Source: Plasmodium malariae (lineage: Eukaryota; Apicomplexa; Aconoidasida; Haemosporida; Plasmodiidae). From it: DNA of 64,000 nt. The stretch's first letter is position 1. Each line of letters starts with the position of its first letter. Below, piece after piece: positions 32,743 to 43,828 of this stretch. The position numbers were made by a program, and so were the translations under genes. The DNA lies in assembly GCF_900090045.1 (NCBI RefSeq), contig NC_041786.1, forward strand, positions 124,001-188,000, written 5' to 3'. The notes under the pieces were generated by a model that worked only from the letters and a program-made list of their open reading frames with translations, was not told where the DNA came from and did not search any database.

Positions 32743-33599
32743 ACTAGATAAACTAGTTAAACTCAATAAAATTGCAAACCTTCCTAAACGTCTCAAATGT
32801 CTTAACTGCTTAAATTGGCAATATTTTGAAAAAAATAAAAAAAATCCTTTTCTGTGATTTTCATTATTTCTATGGAAATATAATTAAGAATTTAACTTTT
32901 TTAAAAATACTTAAAACAGTATAATTGAAATTTTGTCAAAAAAAAAAAGGGGGAATAAAAATAGTAATATAAAAAATGAAAAAAGTTATATAAGCTATTT
33001 AAAAATTGGGACACAATAAAATGCGTAATTATTCAAATTAACAATGAAAACTTGGGTATATTGAAAAGGGCTTTTATTTAAAATCTTCACTTTACATGTA
33101 TTCATTAAATATACATAAATAAAATAATATATAAATATATGTATATGCTCAAGTATTATATATATATATATATTTACAATAAAAACATTCACATAAACCT
33201 TTTTTTTTTTCCAAACTTGTATAATAAAAAAAAGGTTTAAGAAGAAAACAGTAAGTTAAAATAGGAGAAATGTAAAATTACGTAAAAAAGGATAAATATT
33301 ATTCTTATATAAAATAATATACGTAACTTATGACATATAATATATTTTGTGTATGTATTTAATAGTTTGAATGAGAATAATTATACTGATATTTTTGATA
33401 AATAATGTTATAAAATATATACGAATGAATGCGAAATTTTAATTACGAAGGGAAGTATATTAAGATATAATCATAATTTACATATATAATATCCATATAT
33501 ATTATATTTTCTACCAATCTTGTAATAAGCAAAAGTACGTCACCTTTTAATTTATTTTTGAAGTTTAAACAAAAAAAAAAAAAAAAGAGAAAAAGTTCA

Positions 33600-33616
33600 A
33601 GCGGCGCGCGCTGCGG
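33600..33616. promoter_or_regulatory. GC-rich imperfect palindrome in an AT-rich promoter region
   Basis: The block GCGGCGCGCGCTGCGG stands alone in DNA that is otherwise about 80 percent A/T. Its core GCGGCGCGCGCTGC is an imperfect inverted repeat (12 of 14 positions match its own complement). It lies about 400 bp upstream of the ATG at 34012. A binding site or a structured RNA element is possible. The assignment as regulatory is inference. Confidence 0.35.
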
Positions 33617-33923
33617 AAAGTTTAATTTTTGTTAAAAAAATTTCGAATAAAAATTTAAATTAACTGTTTTTTTTTTTTTTTTTTTTATACGTTGTTTTGT
33701 TTTATTTTATTATTATTATTTTTTTTTCTTTTGTAATATGGAAACATGTTTTTAATATATATAGGCTGTATGTTTTTTTATTGAATTATTTATACTTTAA
33801 TAAATAGTTCATTTGTGTTCATGTGATATTGTGCTGCTTTTTTGTTTTCGCTTCGTTTGCTTCCTGGACAGTCAAGACTAACATACGTCACGTTGTTATA
33901 TATGTACATATATATATATACAT

Positions 33924-33931
33924 TGCATGCA
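33924..33931. promoter_or_regulatory. TGCATGCA octamer (ApiAP2-type motif)
   Basis: This exact 8-base palindrome lies 81 bases upstream of the ATG at 34012. GCATGC-type palindromes are known targets of Plasmodium AP2 factors, including AP2-Sp. One copy in TA-rich DNA is weak evidence. Confidence 0.3.
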
Positions 33932-34011
33932 TATGTACAGTATATTTACATATTTATGTATACACACACACACATATATATATACAATGAATACATACAT
34001 TTCCCTCTTCA

Positions 34012-35715
34012 ATGAATCTTTGCCTCGTTAAACTACTTAGTTGTAAAAAGGTAACTAGGCAAAGACTGTACAAGTTCTGCGATGAGCAAAATTATCTAAT
34101 CAATTTGACTCGTACTTACATTTACGACTACTTAGAATCCAAGTTAACGAATAAGAAAAAAGAATATAATGAAAACATAAATAAATATGTAGGAAAAATA
34201 GCTAATCATTTAAAAATTAATAAAGAAAATTCAAACATTATATTTTCTTTACAAAAAATTTTGGACATATTTTTTTTTAATTATTTCGAATTTAATTATA
34301 AGTCTAAGTTAATTTTTTTGTATACCATACTGAATACAAAGAATGGGGAAAAGGATGGAAGTTCCTTAAGTGAAAGAATAATACAGGAAAAAAAAAAATA
34401 TATTTTAAAGAATTTATGTAAAATATTATTGCAATATGACATATACTATGTAAATGAAATACGACAAAAATATATAACCAAATTCATACAAATAGAGAAA
34501 GATAATAAAAAAGACTATTTTTTTTTTCAAAAAAAAGAAATTTTCCATAGTTACTCACTTGTTCCATTTAATAAAAAAACATTTATGTACGATTTAGTAA
34601 ACAATGCACAAAATTTAAAGGATCTCTCTATTCTTATTTATATTTTAAGAAATATATTTACTATATATAAAATTCAGTACAGTAAATTATTGGACAAGGT
34701 GTTAAGAAAATTCTATTTATATTTTAAAGAATTATCATTGGTATTAGAACATAGTAATAGGGATCACTTGTATAATTACTCATTATTACCACTCAAAGAT
34801 CAAAATAAAATAGAGCAAACTCAGAATATAAAAACCAGAGATATTATTTATTCTTTTTACCAACTTACATATATTAACAATAATAAGAAATATCAATTTC
34901 TTTTCTTGAAAATACTTGCGATAGTTAATAAATATTACATGCACATTCATATAAAAAGTGAAGACCAAAGTCAAGCTGCTACAAATGCAACGGATGTAGT
35001 TACTGTAAGTCGTACCCAAAATGTTTTGAAAAACCTATTCTTGGTGAATAAAGACATTGAACAGTTATTTTTTTTACTGAATAAGAACTGCTATTTCAAA
35101 TACTATTTTGTTCCTCTCTTGGTTACGCATTTTTATTTGAAACTATTTTCACTGGATTCCTGTATTATTTATTTCCATAAATTATTTAAAAAAAATTATA
35201 AAAAGAATTATATGTTATTTCCAGTGGATTTGTGTCCTGTTACTATTTTATCATATGTCGAAACGTTAAAAAAAAAAGACGTAAAAAATTACTTTCACAC
35301 CTTTTATCAAATATTATGCATTAAATATTTGTTGAAGAAAAAAAAAACAACTTGTGAAATATTCAACTACGTATATAATAACTACTTATTAAATAACAAA
35401 TTTGGTTATGTTAACTTTTCTATATTTTACAAAAATATTATAAATAAAATAATTACCTGTTCTTTTAATCTTTACTTATCCAAATACTACAAGCACAAGG
35501 GAACACATAATAGTAAATGTACAAAAATAGATATGCCAAGTTCATTTTTTAAATATGAAGAAAATTATATTTATCATTTTTCAAAATGTAAGTTTTTTTA
35601 CCTAATTTATCTTAAAAGAATAATTAAAAAAAGAAGGGAAATAAATCAAAAAAAAAAGAAAAGGAGATTAATTAAAAAATTGCAGCAGAAGAAACGTACA
35701 CAAAAAACAGAATAA
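34012..35715 (+). CDS. Basic helical protein of unknown function, possibly mitochondrial
   Basis: I do not recognise this single-exon 567-aa gene. The first 22 residues (MNLCLVKLLSCKKVTRQRLY) are basic and hydroxylated with no acidic residues, which fits a mitochondrial presequence but is not proof. The rest is rich in Lys, Tyr, Phe and Ile, with helix-forming blocks such as LKDLSILIYILRNIFTIYKI and NNKKYQFLFLKILAIVNKYY spaced like helical-repeat proteins. There is no CXXC, P-loop or transmembrane array. The C-terminus is a very basic tail (residues 540-567, with KKKKRRLIKKLQQKKR) suited to RNA binding. An organellar RNA-binding or ribosome-assembly role is plausible only by analogy with apicomplexan helical-repeat proteins. 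Confidence 0.85.
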   Translation: MNLCLVKLLSCKKVTRQRLYKFCDEQNYLINLTRTYIYDYLESKLTNKKKEYNENINKYVGKIANHLKINKENSNIIFSLQKILDIFFFNYFEFNYKSKLIFLYTILNTKNGEKDGSSLSERIIQEKKKYILKNLCKILLQYDIYYVNEIRQKYITKFIQIEKDNKKDYFFFQKKEIFHSYSLVPFNKKTFMYDLVNNAQNLKDLSILIYILRNIFTIYKIQYSKLLDKVLRKFYLYFKELSLVLEHSNRDHLYNYSLLPLKDQNKIEQTQNIKTRDIIYSFYQLTYINNNKKYQFLFLKILAIVNKYYMHIHIKSEDQSQAATNATDVVTVSRTQNVLKNLFLVNKDIEQLFFLLNKNCYFKYYFVPLLVTHFYLKLFSLDSCIIYFHKLFKKNYKKNYMLFPVDLCPVTILSYVETLKKKDVKNYFHTFYQILCIKYLLKKKKTTCEIFNYVYNNYLLNNKFGYVNFSIFYKNIINKIITCSFNLYLSKYYKHKGTHNSKCTKIDMPSSFFKYEENYIYHFSKCKFFYLIYLKRIIKKRREINQKKKKRRLIKKLQQKKRTQKTE

Positions 35716-36111
35716 TTTGAATACCATATTCTGCTTCTTTTTTTTTCTTTTTTTTTTTCATTCACAAGTTATTCTTATGTCTACATGAACTTTCAGTTTA
35801 TTTTGAATTTTTTGAAAAATCTATACTCTTTTTATTTTTATTACAAAGATTGTTTCATCTTTTTTCTTTTTTATTAACACCCACATAACATGCACAATAT
35901 ACAAATGTATATTTACACACTGCCATGCGTAAATTTATAATTATAATAAACTACATTTTTCAATTTTTTAAGTGATAAATGTCAAATTTAATTAGCAAAC
36001 ACTTTTTGCTGTCAAGTGTTTAAAAAAATAAAGTTTTTCTTGGAAATAGTACATAAATACGATTAAAAATAACAGAACATATTATGCGGTAAAAAAATAA
36101 ATAAATAAATA

Positions 36112-36142
<31 letters not shown>

Positions 36143-36312
36143 TATATTATATATTTACAAAAATTACATTAACATAGTTAAAATGCAACATACAAATAAA
36201 ATTACGATTGTTAATTCAAAAGGAATAAAATAAAAAGCATTTCAAAGAATAACATATTAATTATAAAAAGAGTCTATATATATACCGGCGTTGTAGACAT
36301 AGATTCATTTAC
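35716..36312. other. Short convergent spacer
   Basis: About 600 bp lie between two convergent genes. It contains T tracts just after the plus-strand stop and a (TA)n run at 36113-36150. No coding or RNA feature was seen. Confidence 0.6.
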
Positions 36313-37210
36313 TTATTTCCTGAGAAGGTCTGCGATTTTCTTTAATTTGTAATAGTACTTCATATAATTTCTTAAATTCTCAAAATTCTGTTAAAAAAAA
36401 AAAAAGAAAAAAAAAAAAAAATAATTAATTAATATTCAAGAAATGAACTTTTTCATTCTCTTTATTTTTAACCTTTTTCAGCAGTTTCAACTCATTCAAT
36501 ATGTCCTCATTTTTTGTTGTCAAAATCCATTTATTCGCACCTGTATGCATTATGAAAAATATGCATAAAAAGTAAAAGAGAAATGCTTAAATACGGCAAA
36601 AATTAGTAAGCAAATCAGATATTTTTACGTGAAACTGAAATTTCTAAGAGAAGTAAAAATTTTTATGGAAGCCAAATATAATTTAACAACTTACGGAAAA
36701 AGGAAAAGAGGAACTCAAACATTAAAACATTATTTTCAAATTTTTTCCTAAAAAATTTTAGCATTTTAGATGTTTCACTAATACAATATGTTCTGCATGC
36801 TACAATCAAAACGTTGTGTTTTGAGAAATAATCTAATAGGGATAAAATGCTTGATGGCCTAAAAATTTTTTTAAATATTAAAAAGAATAAAAAATATATT
36901 AAAAATGTTAAAAATAATATTAAAAATAATATTGATAAGAAAAATTGCACACTTAAAGCACAATTTTTCTCGTATATTTTTTTCGTATTTATTTGCAAAT
37001 ATTTTTTAATATGTTACTCTTTATTTATTAAGGTCATTAGAGCATCTTTGTACTTAAATGATTTAACCAAAATGTTTATCTTACGGTTGGTATGAACATA
37101 CTTTTCCTCCTAAAAAAACGGTACAAAAAGGGTAAAATTTTACAAAAAAGGAATGGGAAGCGGAAAACTTTCATAGAAGCAGCAATGTATGGTACTCACA
37201 TACACATATA

Positions 37211-37244
<34 letters not shown>

Positions 37245-39129
37245 TTGAAGTTGTTGATGCACATAATTAATACCTCTATATCGATTATTGTGCGCTTGTT
37301 CTTTTTAGACTTTTTTTTTTCCTTCTTATTGTAAGCTTCAATAAACCATGTTCCATCACTATTAAAAAAAAAAAAAAGTTTATATTAATATATTTGTAAT
37401 TTCCTTATATTATGCAATTTCATCCTTAGAACTTATGCAGCAACTTAAAGTTCAAAAAAAAAAAAAAAATAACGAATTAATATAGTCTTTTTATTAATTA
37501 GCAAATAATTATTTCTTCATGTTATTATGCTGTAATTTTTTTTATTTTTTTTATATTCCTTTTTTAAATATACATTTCTCCTAATACTAATAAATCATTA
37601 AAGATTTCAACGGATTTGACCAATTTTGGAAAATTAACTATGCTTACAACTTTTATACCCTATAAAAGGAATGAAATGAACATAAAATTAAAAATTAAAA
37701 ATTTTTAATTTACTTGCATTTTAGGCATTTCTATATATTTGAAAAAATGAAAAATTTTAAATGTGTGTTGCACAAAATTGTTTATGTTTTATGCAAATAT
37801 TTCTTTTCCTTTTTGTTCCTATTCTTATTCTTAGTTTTATTCGTTATCTTATTCTTAGTTGTATTATTATTATTACTATTGTTATTATTATCACTACTGT
37901 TACTAATATTATTATTGTTTTATTATTACTTCTGCTTTATTATTATTATTATTGTCACTGTTATTACTTCAATTTTTTTAATAGAAGTAAAATGCACATT
38001 CATGGATAAGAATACATAACATAGTATAACCATGCACGCACCAACCTGTGAGCTCTTGTGAAAGGGATCTATAAAATAAACAGACATATCTAAGCTAGCT
38101 TCAACAAGATAATTCTTAAACACCCCTATATAAAAAATAGTTTTCGTAGAAACTATTATGTCTTTTACAAATTCCAACTTGTCTATTGAATATAATTTAA
38201 TTATATTTTTGACCGATAAAACTATATATTCATTTTTAAAAATAGTTAAATATTCTACTGGTTCATTCAATTCTAATTTATTTGTGCTAATATTCAAATT
38301 AAAGTCATAAAAATAAACATAGCCATCATAACTTGAACTAATTAAATAATTACTATCATTCAAATTGTAAAAACAAATACTAGTTATATTATCAATATGA
38401 TAGTCTAACGTGCATTCGCATTTTCCATCCCATATATTCCATATTTTTATAGTAAAATCTCGAGAACATGTATATAAATATTGAAAATTTAAACTAAAAA
38501 TTAAATCATTAATTGCTGATTTATGTCCTTTCATATTTTTTATTCTATCATAACAAAACATCCCTACCAATTCAATTTCACCATTTTCCATACCGATACC
38601 GATCATCTGATCATCCCGAAATTTTAATTTACTTATATTTTCATTACATTGATATTTTTTATTTAAATAAATCCCTTGCATATTGTAAAATGTAACCTAA
38701 AAATGGGTAACAATAAATGAGAAGCAATTAACTTATAAACAAATTTATGAACATCTATTTTTATCTAATATATTCGCATCTCCTTTTTTTCTCTATATAC
38801 CGATATACCAAATATGTATGTCTTTTCATTTTACAACATACATATAGACCATATGTATGTATGTATATATATAATATGCATATTATCAATGTGGAATAAA
38901 GATATAAACAAAATGTAGGCAGCATTATATATATATATATATATATATAATTTTCCTTAATTACCATATTGCTAAAACCAATAGCCACATACTGGCTGCA
39001 AATACTTATCGACTTAATACTAGCATGTTCTTTTCCTGTTTTTAAAATTTTAAAATCAAATAAATAATCATTTGTATTGTGTGTTACTTTTTTTTTCCTT
39101 ATTAATTCTATAGGAGCAAATCTCGACAT
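36313..39129 (-). CDS. UTP15: WD40 protein, probable U3 snoRNP component UTP15, eight exons
   Basis: UTP15 is a t-UTP subunit of the small-subunit processome, needed for pre-18S rRNA processing in the nucleolus. Exons by eye: 38965-39129, 38046-38696, 37574-37659, 37274-37358, 37018-37109, 36695-36858, 36473-36540, 36313-36387. Every junction is GT-AG and phase-consistent, giving about 461 aa (human is about 518). The first six exons carry WD-type blades: IGIGMENGEIELV, MKGHKSAINDLIFSLNFQY with SRDFTIKIWNIWDG, and ISSSYDGYVYFYDF. The blade-to-tail linker has KKNKRTIIDIE. The C-terminal exons hold a helical region (KINILVKSFKYKDALMTLIN, then MLKFFRKKFENNVLMFEFLF) matching the layout of the UTP15 C-terminal domain. 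The start is the ATG at 39129. Another WD40 plus helical-tail protein cannot be excluded. Confidence 0.8.
37860..37965. repeat. TTA/TTG trinucleotide-rich microsatellite
   Basis: Imperfect ATT/TTG/ACT trinucleotide repeats lie inside the second intron of the UTP15-like gene. Open frames read through it on both strands are Leu/Ile runs and are not real genes. Confidence 0.85.
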
Positions 39130-39854
39130 TCTTTTCAAAATTAAATTTTGTAATGCTTTTTAAAAAGGAAAAATAAAATAAAAAAATATCCAGATTTACA
39201 TAAAAATTTACATATTCACTTTTTGTACATATAATAATATGGTTCGTTTTATTTTCAATCAAAGAAACTTACATATAATGGTTAAATATAACTTATACTA
39301 TGTAAAAAATAAAAAAAATATTATTTGTTCCTTTCAACAAATAATTATTTATTCTTACAATACGTGGCTCTTGTTTTTCTTTTATTTTTTTCTAACTTTT
39401 TACCCTTTTGAAAAGTTAAATAAATATGCAGGTATGCGTATATTCATTACATAAATACATATATACAATACATATATGTACATATGTATTTATACAAGTA
39501 AAATTATATGTACATAATAATGTACGTGGCAACATGTCGCATATTATTTTTTGTTCAAATTGGGTGGGGTTCACTCTTCATATTTTTTATAGATTTTGAA
39601 AAGCTTCGTTTGCGCCGATATGTATACATATATATATATATATATATAAATATACGTATACATATTAACATCCCATTTATCATTTTTTTTTTTTTTACAT
39701 AAATAATATGTGAATATTTTTTCATATTGTAGGCAAAAATAAAAAAGCATAATTTTTTTCTTTTTTTTCCACATTTTTCATCTTAAAATTTTTTTTTTTT
39801 TTATATAGATATTTTTTCCTTTGTTTGATATCTCGAGCTTTTCCTTCTTCCATA

Positions 39855-39898
<44 letters not shown>

Positions 39899-40562
39899 TT
39901 TCGTATGTACTCACCTAATACGTTACCTTTACAACGTCACGCACATGAATATGTATACATGTATTTATTATATACGTGGGAAACATTGTAACATTTTTTT
40001 GTAAAACACTACTTTGTTGTAAATATAGTATGAACTCCTAAATTGCTTAACTTATATACACTTAATTTTTTTTTTATTCTTGATTGTCAATGAATTAACA
40101 ACGAATTTTTATATTTTTTCTCCTTTTTTTGATTAATTTTTTTACAATTTTTTTTTTTAAAATGTCGACTGCAAAGAACTTGATAATTTATCATTCCACC
40201 ATATTACATAAACAAAAAAACACACACAACTAGAAACCTATAACACATATACGACAATATATACTTCTCTTGCATACTAGTGAAGCAGACATTATTTCGT
40301 TATTTTTTTGTTTATTTTTATTTTTATTTTTATATTTATTTTTACTTGTAGATAAAAAAATACATTTTTGCGGTAACTGAAAAGGGTTAGAAAAAACCAA
40401 GATACAATTTATAAGCAGGGGAATTAGGATGTTTCTGTTATGTGTTTAAATTATATATGTATAAATTCAATGTATTTTTTTTTTTTTTTTATTCATCCTT
40501 GGTTCTTATAAGTTATATACACATATATAATTGTAAGAAAGGAAAAAGAATATATATGAAAT
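39130..40562. other. Divergent intergenic region between UTP15 and ABCB6
   Basis: About 1.4 kb contains both 5' flanks. It has (TA)n runs at about 39630-39648 and 39860-39893 and T tracts up to 16 bases. Frames in 39239-39774 are T-rich and unconserved. No other feature was seen. Confidence 0.6.
39860..39893. repeat. (TA)n microsatellite
   Basis: A near-perfect TA run of about 17 units lies in the shared UTP15/ABCB6 upstream region. Confidence 0.85.
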
Positions 40563-43500
40563 ATGCAACGTTATAAATGTTTAAAGAAGAATGCAATTTT
40601 ACGACAGCATTTTTTTTGTCAATATGTACCAACTTTAAATAAAAAATTTCAGATCAGTTGTGAAGAAACCAAAAGAAGTTACAAAAAAGTAAAACAGTTG
40701 AATTTCAATTTTACATTACTTGGTTGCTACATTAGTCAGAAAAACAAAAATAATGAATATCTTTCTAACACTTTAAATAAATTTTTTTTTTTATATATAA
40801 CTCAAAAAAAAAAGAAAAAAAAAAAAAAATTATATGATTCACTAAGTACTATTTTTAACGACAAGCATATTTTATTAAATGCTCTAAAACAAAATCAGAA
40901 TAAAATAGTTGACACACGCAATCATGATTACATTGTAAATAACAGATCCCCTAACGATAAATACGCGGTGGAATTCACTTTTCTAAGCAAAATTAGAAAC
41001 AATGTGTCTTCAGATAACTATGCCTCCTTATTTAGTACTTACACAAAAGGAAAAGAAAAGGCAGAAAGTTATAATTCAATGCACTGTTCCATAGAACATC
41101 CTAAAAATAAATTGATATACCCAAATAATTATTATCCCTTTGGAGAAGGAATAACTAAAGGGTATTTCTTATACAACTGCGTTAATCAAAAGCATTTTGG
41201 AACCTGTGCAACAGGGGATAAAGAAAGGAAGGAAAAAAACGAGAAAAAGGGAAATAACGAAAAAATAGAAAAAAAAGAAAAACAAAAAAAATGGATGAAA
41301 ATTTTCTCGAATGCGGACGGTGCGAAAAATAGCTCTCCCCAGAACAATGACGCCAAACATGTCAAATCATGGGACAAGGAAAAGGGGGAAAGCTCCAAAA
41401 CATATGCAAACAAATTTAACATGAATGAGGATAAATTGAAGAATGAATACGAAGAAGTAAATGTAAAAGAATTAGATAAGACACTACTTAATTTAGAAAA
41501 ATTATACGACAATAAAGATAGCAAAATAAATGTAAACATTAAAATGTTAGTATATGTTTTTAAAAATTTTATACATAAAAATAAGGAATTAAAAGCGAAA
41601 ATTTTTTTTTCATTTATTTTTTTACTGTGTTCCAAAATATCCATAATATATACACCCATCCTGTTATCATCATTTATTGAAAATGTGAATATACAAAAAA
41701 GTTTAAATGATCAAATAGATATGTCCTTTTTAAATAATTCCAGTATTATAATTTTATCATCGTATATACTATCTCGAGTTTTGTCATCTACGTTAAATGA
41801 ATTAAGAAATAGTGTTTTTAATACCATAAGTCAACGCATCTCAACTTTCGTAAGTAAACTGTTTTTCTACAAAATACATAATTTACACTTAAGTTATATA
41901 TTGTCGAAAAAAAATGGGGAACTATCCTTCATATTTAACAGAGGATGTAAAAGTATTACTAATTTATTAAATGTAATCGTTTTTCAAATAATTCCAATCA
42001 TTATAGAATTCTTTTTATATTTATGTATATTAACTTATAAAATACACTACAGCGTTTCCATTGTCACATGCTTAAATATGCTGTTATATATTATTTTCAC
42101 AACCTTAGTAACGAAAAGAAGAACAATTATTAGAAAATATATGAACAAAGCAGAACAAAATACGTTTAATATATTTTTAGACTCTATACAGAATATAGAA
42201 CAAGTTAAATATTATACCAACGAAATACATGAATTAAACAAATTTATAAAAGAACAGGAAAAATACGAAAAAGAAGCTATAAATGTTCAAAAATCTTTGT
42301 CCTTTTTAAATTTTGGTCAACAAATTATTTTAAATTTTAATTTATTTCTTTGTTTATATTTGACCTATTTAAATATAGCAAATGCCATTTTCCCATTTAG
42401 TTACTTGATATTAGTAAACACCTTGCTATTTCAGCTAGCTATGCCATTAAACATGTTTGGTACTATCTATCGAGAAACGAAGCTAAGTCTAGTTGATATA
42501 GAATGCATGGTCAAAATTTTGGTAAAAAAAATAAAATCTCCAGATTATTCTAACAACCTGCAAATACAAAGGGGGGACATCAAATTTGAAAACGTTTCCT
42601 TTAAGTACCCAGTGCCTGACGAAAAAATGGATCCCGAAGAAATTATTAGCAGTAGTAGTAGCAATAGCAGTATTAGTAGCAATAGCAGTATTAGTAGCAA
42701 TAGCAGTAGTAGTAGCAATAGCAGTAGTAGTAGCAATAGCAGTAGTAGTAGCAATAGCAGTAGTAGTAGCAATAGCAGCAGTGTAGCAATAGCAGCAGTC
42801 GTAGCAATAGCAGCAGTCGTAGCAATAGCAGCAGTCGTAGCAATAGCAGCAGTCGTAGCAATAGCAGCAATCGTAGCAATAGCAGCAGTCGTAGCAGTGA
42901 TAATGATACTAAAGGGAAGAAGGGGAGCAGTTGGGATAACCAAGCCAAAAGAAAAATAAATAACGTCATACATTTTTTTACAAATTTTAAAGACAAATAC
43001 CTAAAAACGAATAAAAAAAAAATTATCTCAACAAAAGAATTTCTTGGGAAGGATAATACAGATATAAACACCATGAGTGAAGATATAAGAACAAATTTGA
43101 ACAATGAAATAAAAAAAAATATAAGAACACAACTTAAGGAAAATAATTATATATTTCAAAATTTCACGTGTCATATTGAACATGGAGAAAAAGTAGCTAT
43201 TATTGGAAAAAGCGGCCTAGGAAAAAGTACCTTAGTAAAACTGTTATTAAGATTATATGAAATAGATAGTGGAAATATATATATTGATAATAAAAATATT
43301 GAAAATATTAATTTATACACACTAAGAAAAAGTATAAGTATTGTTCCACAAGATACTATATTATTTAATAATACAATATTGTATAATATAAAATATGGAA
43401 ATTTTCAATGTACTGATAGAGAAATAATGGAAGCATCGATTAAATCAGAACTACATGAAAAAATACTACGAATGGAAAAACAATATGATACCATTGTCGG

Positions 43501-43828
43501 TGAAAGAGGTACCAAATTATCAATTGGAGAAAAACAAAGAATATGTATAGCTAGGTGTTTTTTAAAAAATTCAAAAATTATTGTTCTAGATGAACATGCA
43601 AGTAACTTAGATATTGAAAATAAAAAATCCATCGAAAAGGCTTTGCACAATCTGTGCTTGGGAAAAACAACTTTTATTATTACACATGTAATGGATAATT
43701 TACAAAATATGAACAAAATTATTTTCTTTTCCGGTAAAAACATATATGTAGGTAGTCACAACCAACTGATGAATGAATACATAACTTACCGGGATTACTA
43801 CAGCTCGAAAAATAATGAGCTACTTTAA
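40563..43828 (+). CDS. ABCB6: Mitochondrial ABC half-transporter ABCB6/MDR6 (Atm1-type), frameshift in repeat
   Basis: Atm1-type exporters carry glutathione/sulfur compounds from mitochondria for Fe-S assembly; P. falciparum MDR6 is the likely orthologue. This is one exon of about 1088 codons if a single-base loss near 42782-42783 is allowed for. As written, the frame from 40563 ends at 42959 and the nucleotide-binding domain continues in the next frame. The basic N-terminus (residues 1-60) fits a presequence. The membrane domain spans about 345-640, with Atm1-like SSTLNELRNSVFNTISQR. Then come GDIKFENVSFKYP (A-loop, near 675), Walker A GKSGLGKST (near 881), Q-loop VPQDTILFNNT, signature LSIGEKQR, Walker B KIIVLDEHASNLD and H-loop ITHVMD. 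Between A-loop and Walker A sits an insertion of about 170 residues, mostly a Ser/Asn/Arg repeat. Downstream motifs are intact, so a recent indel or assembly error is more likely than decay. Confidence 0.92.
42648..42897 (+). repeat. 15-bp then 18-bp coding repeats in ABCB6 insertion
   Basis: Units of 15 bases (AGTAGTAGCAATAGC, encoding SSSNS) are followed by six units of 18 bases (GTAGCAATAGCAGCAGTC type, encoding SSSRSN in the transporter frame). The first 18-base unit is one base short: GCAGCAGTGTAGC where later copies read GCAGCAGTCGTAGC. This shifts the frame to Val-Ala-Ile-Ala-Ala. All other copies are in phase with both flanks. Confidence 0.92.

Larger units (their letters stand above)
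32416..34011. other. Divergent intergenic region with minisatellite and GC-rich element
   Basis: This region is shared by the 5' flanks of the minus-strand gene ending its upstream side at 32415 and the plus-strand gene at 34012. It contains an 18-bp minisatellite (32533-32742), an isolated GC-rich palindrome-like element (33600-33616), T tracts and a TGCATGCA octamer at 33924-33931. No coding sequence is supported apart from frames through the repeat. Confidence 0.7.

Noticed and set aside
32454..32747. Leu/Gln/Tyr repeat protein on plus strand
   Set aside because: It is a translation of the 18-bp minisatellite; the opposite strand is equally open. Kept as a finding to test, not as a gene.
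37714..38019. Plus-strand Leu/Phe/Ile-rich frames
   Set aside because: They lie antisense in a UTP15 intron made of TTA-type microsatellite.
42545..42973. Minus-strand poly-Leu/Thr-Ala-Ile frame in ABCB6
   Set aside because: Antisense shadow of the Ser/Asn repeat.
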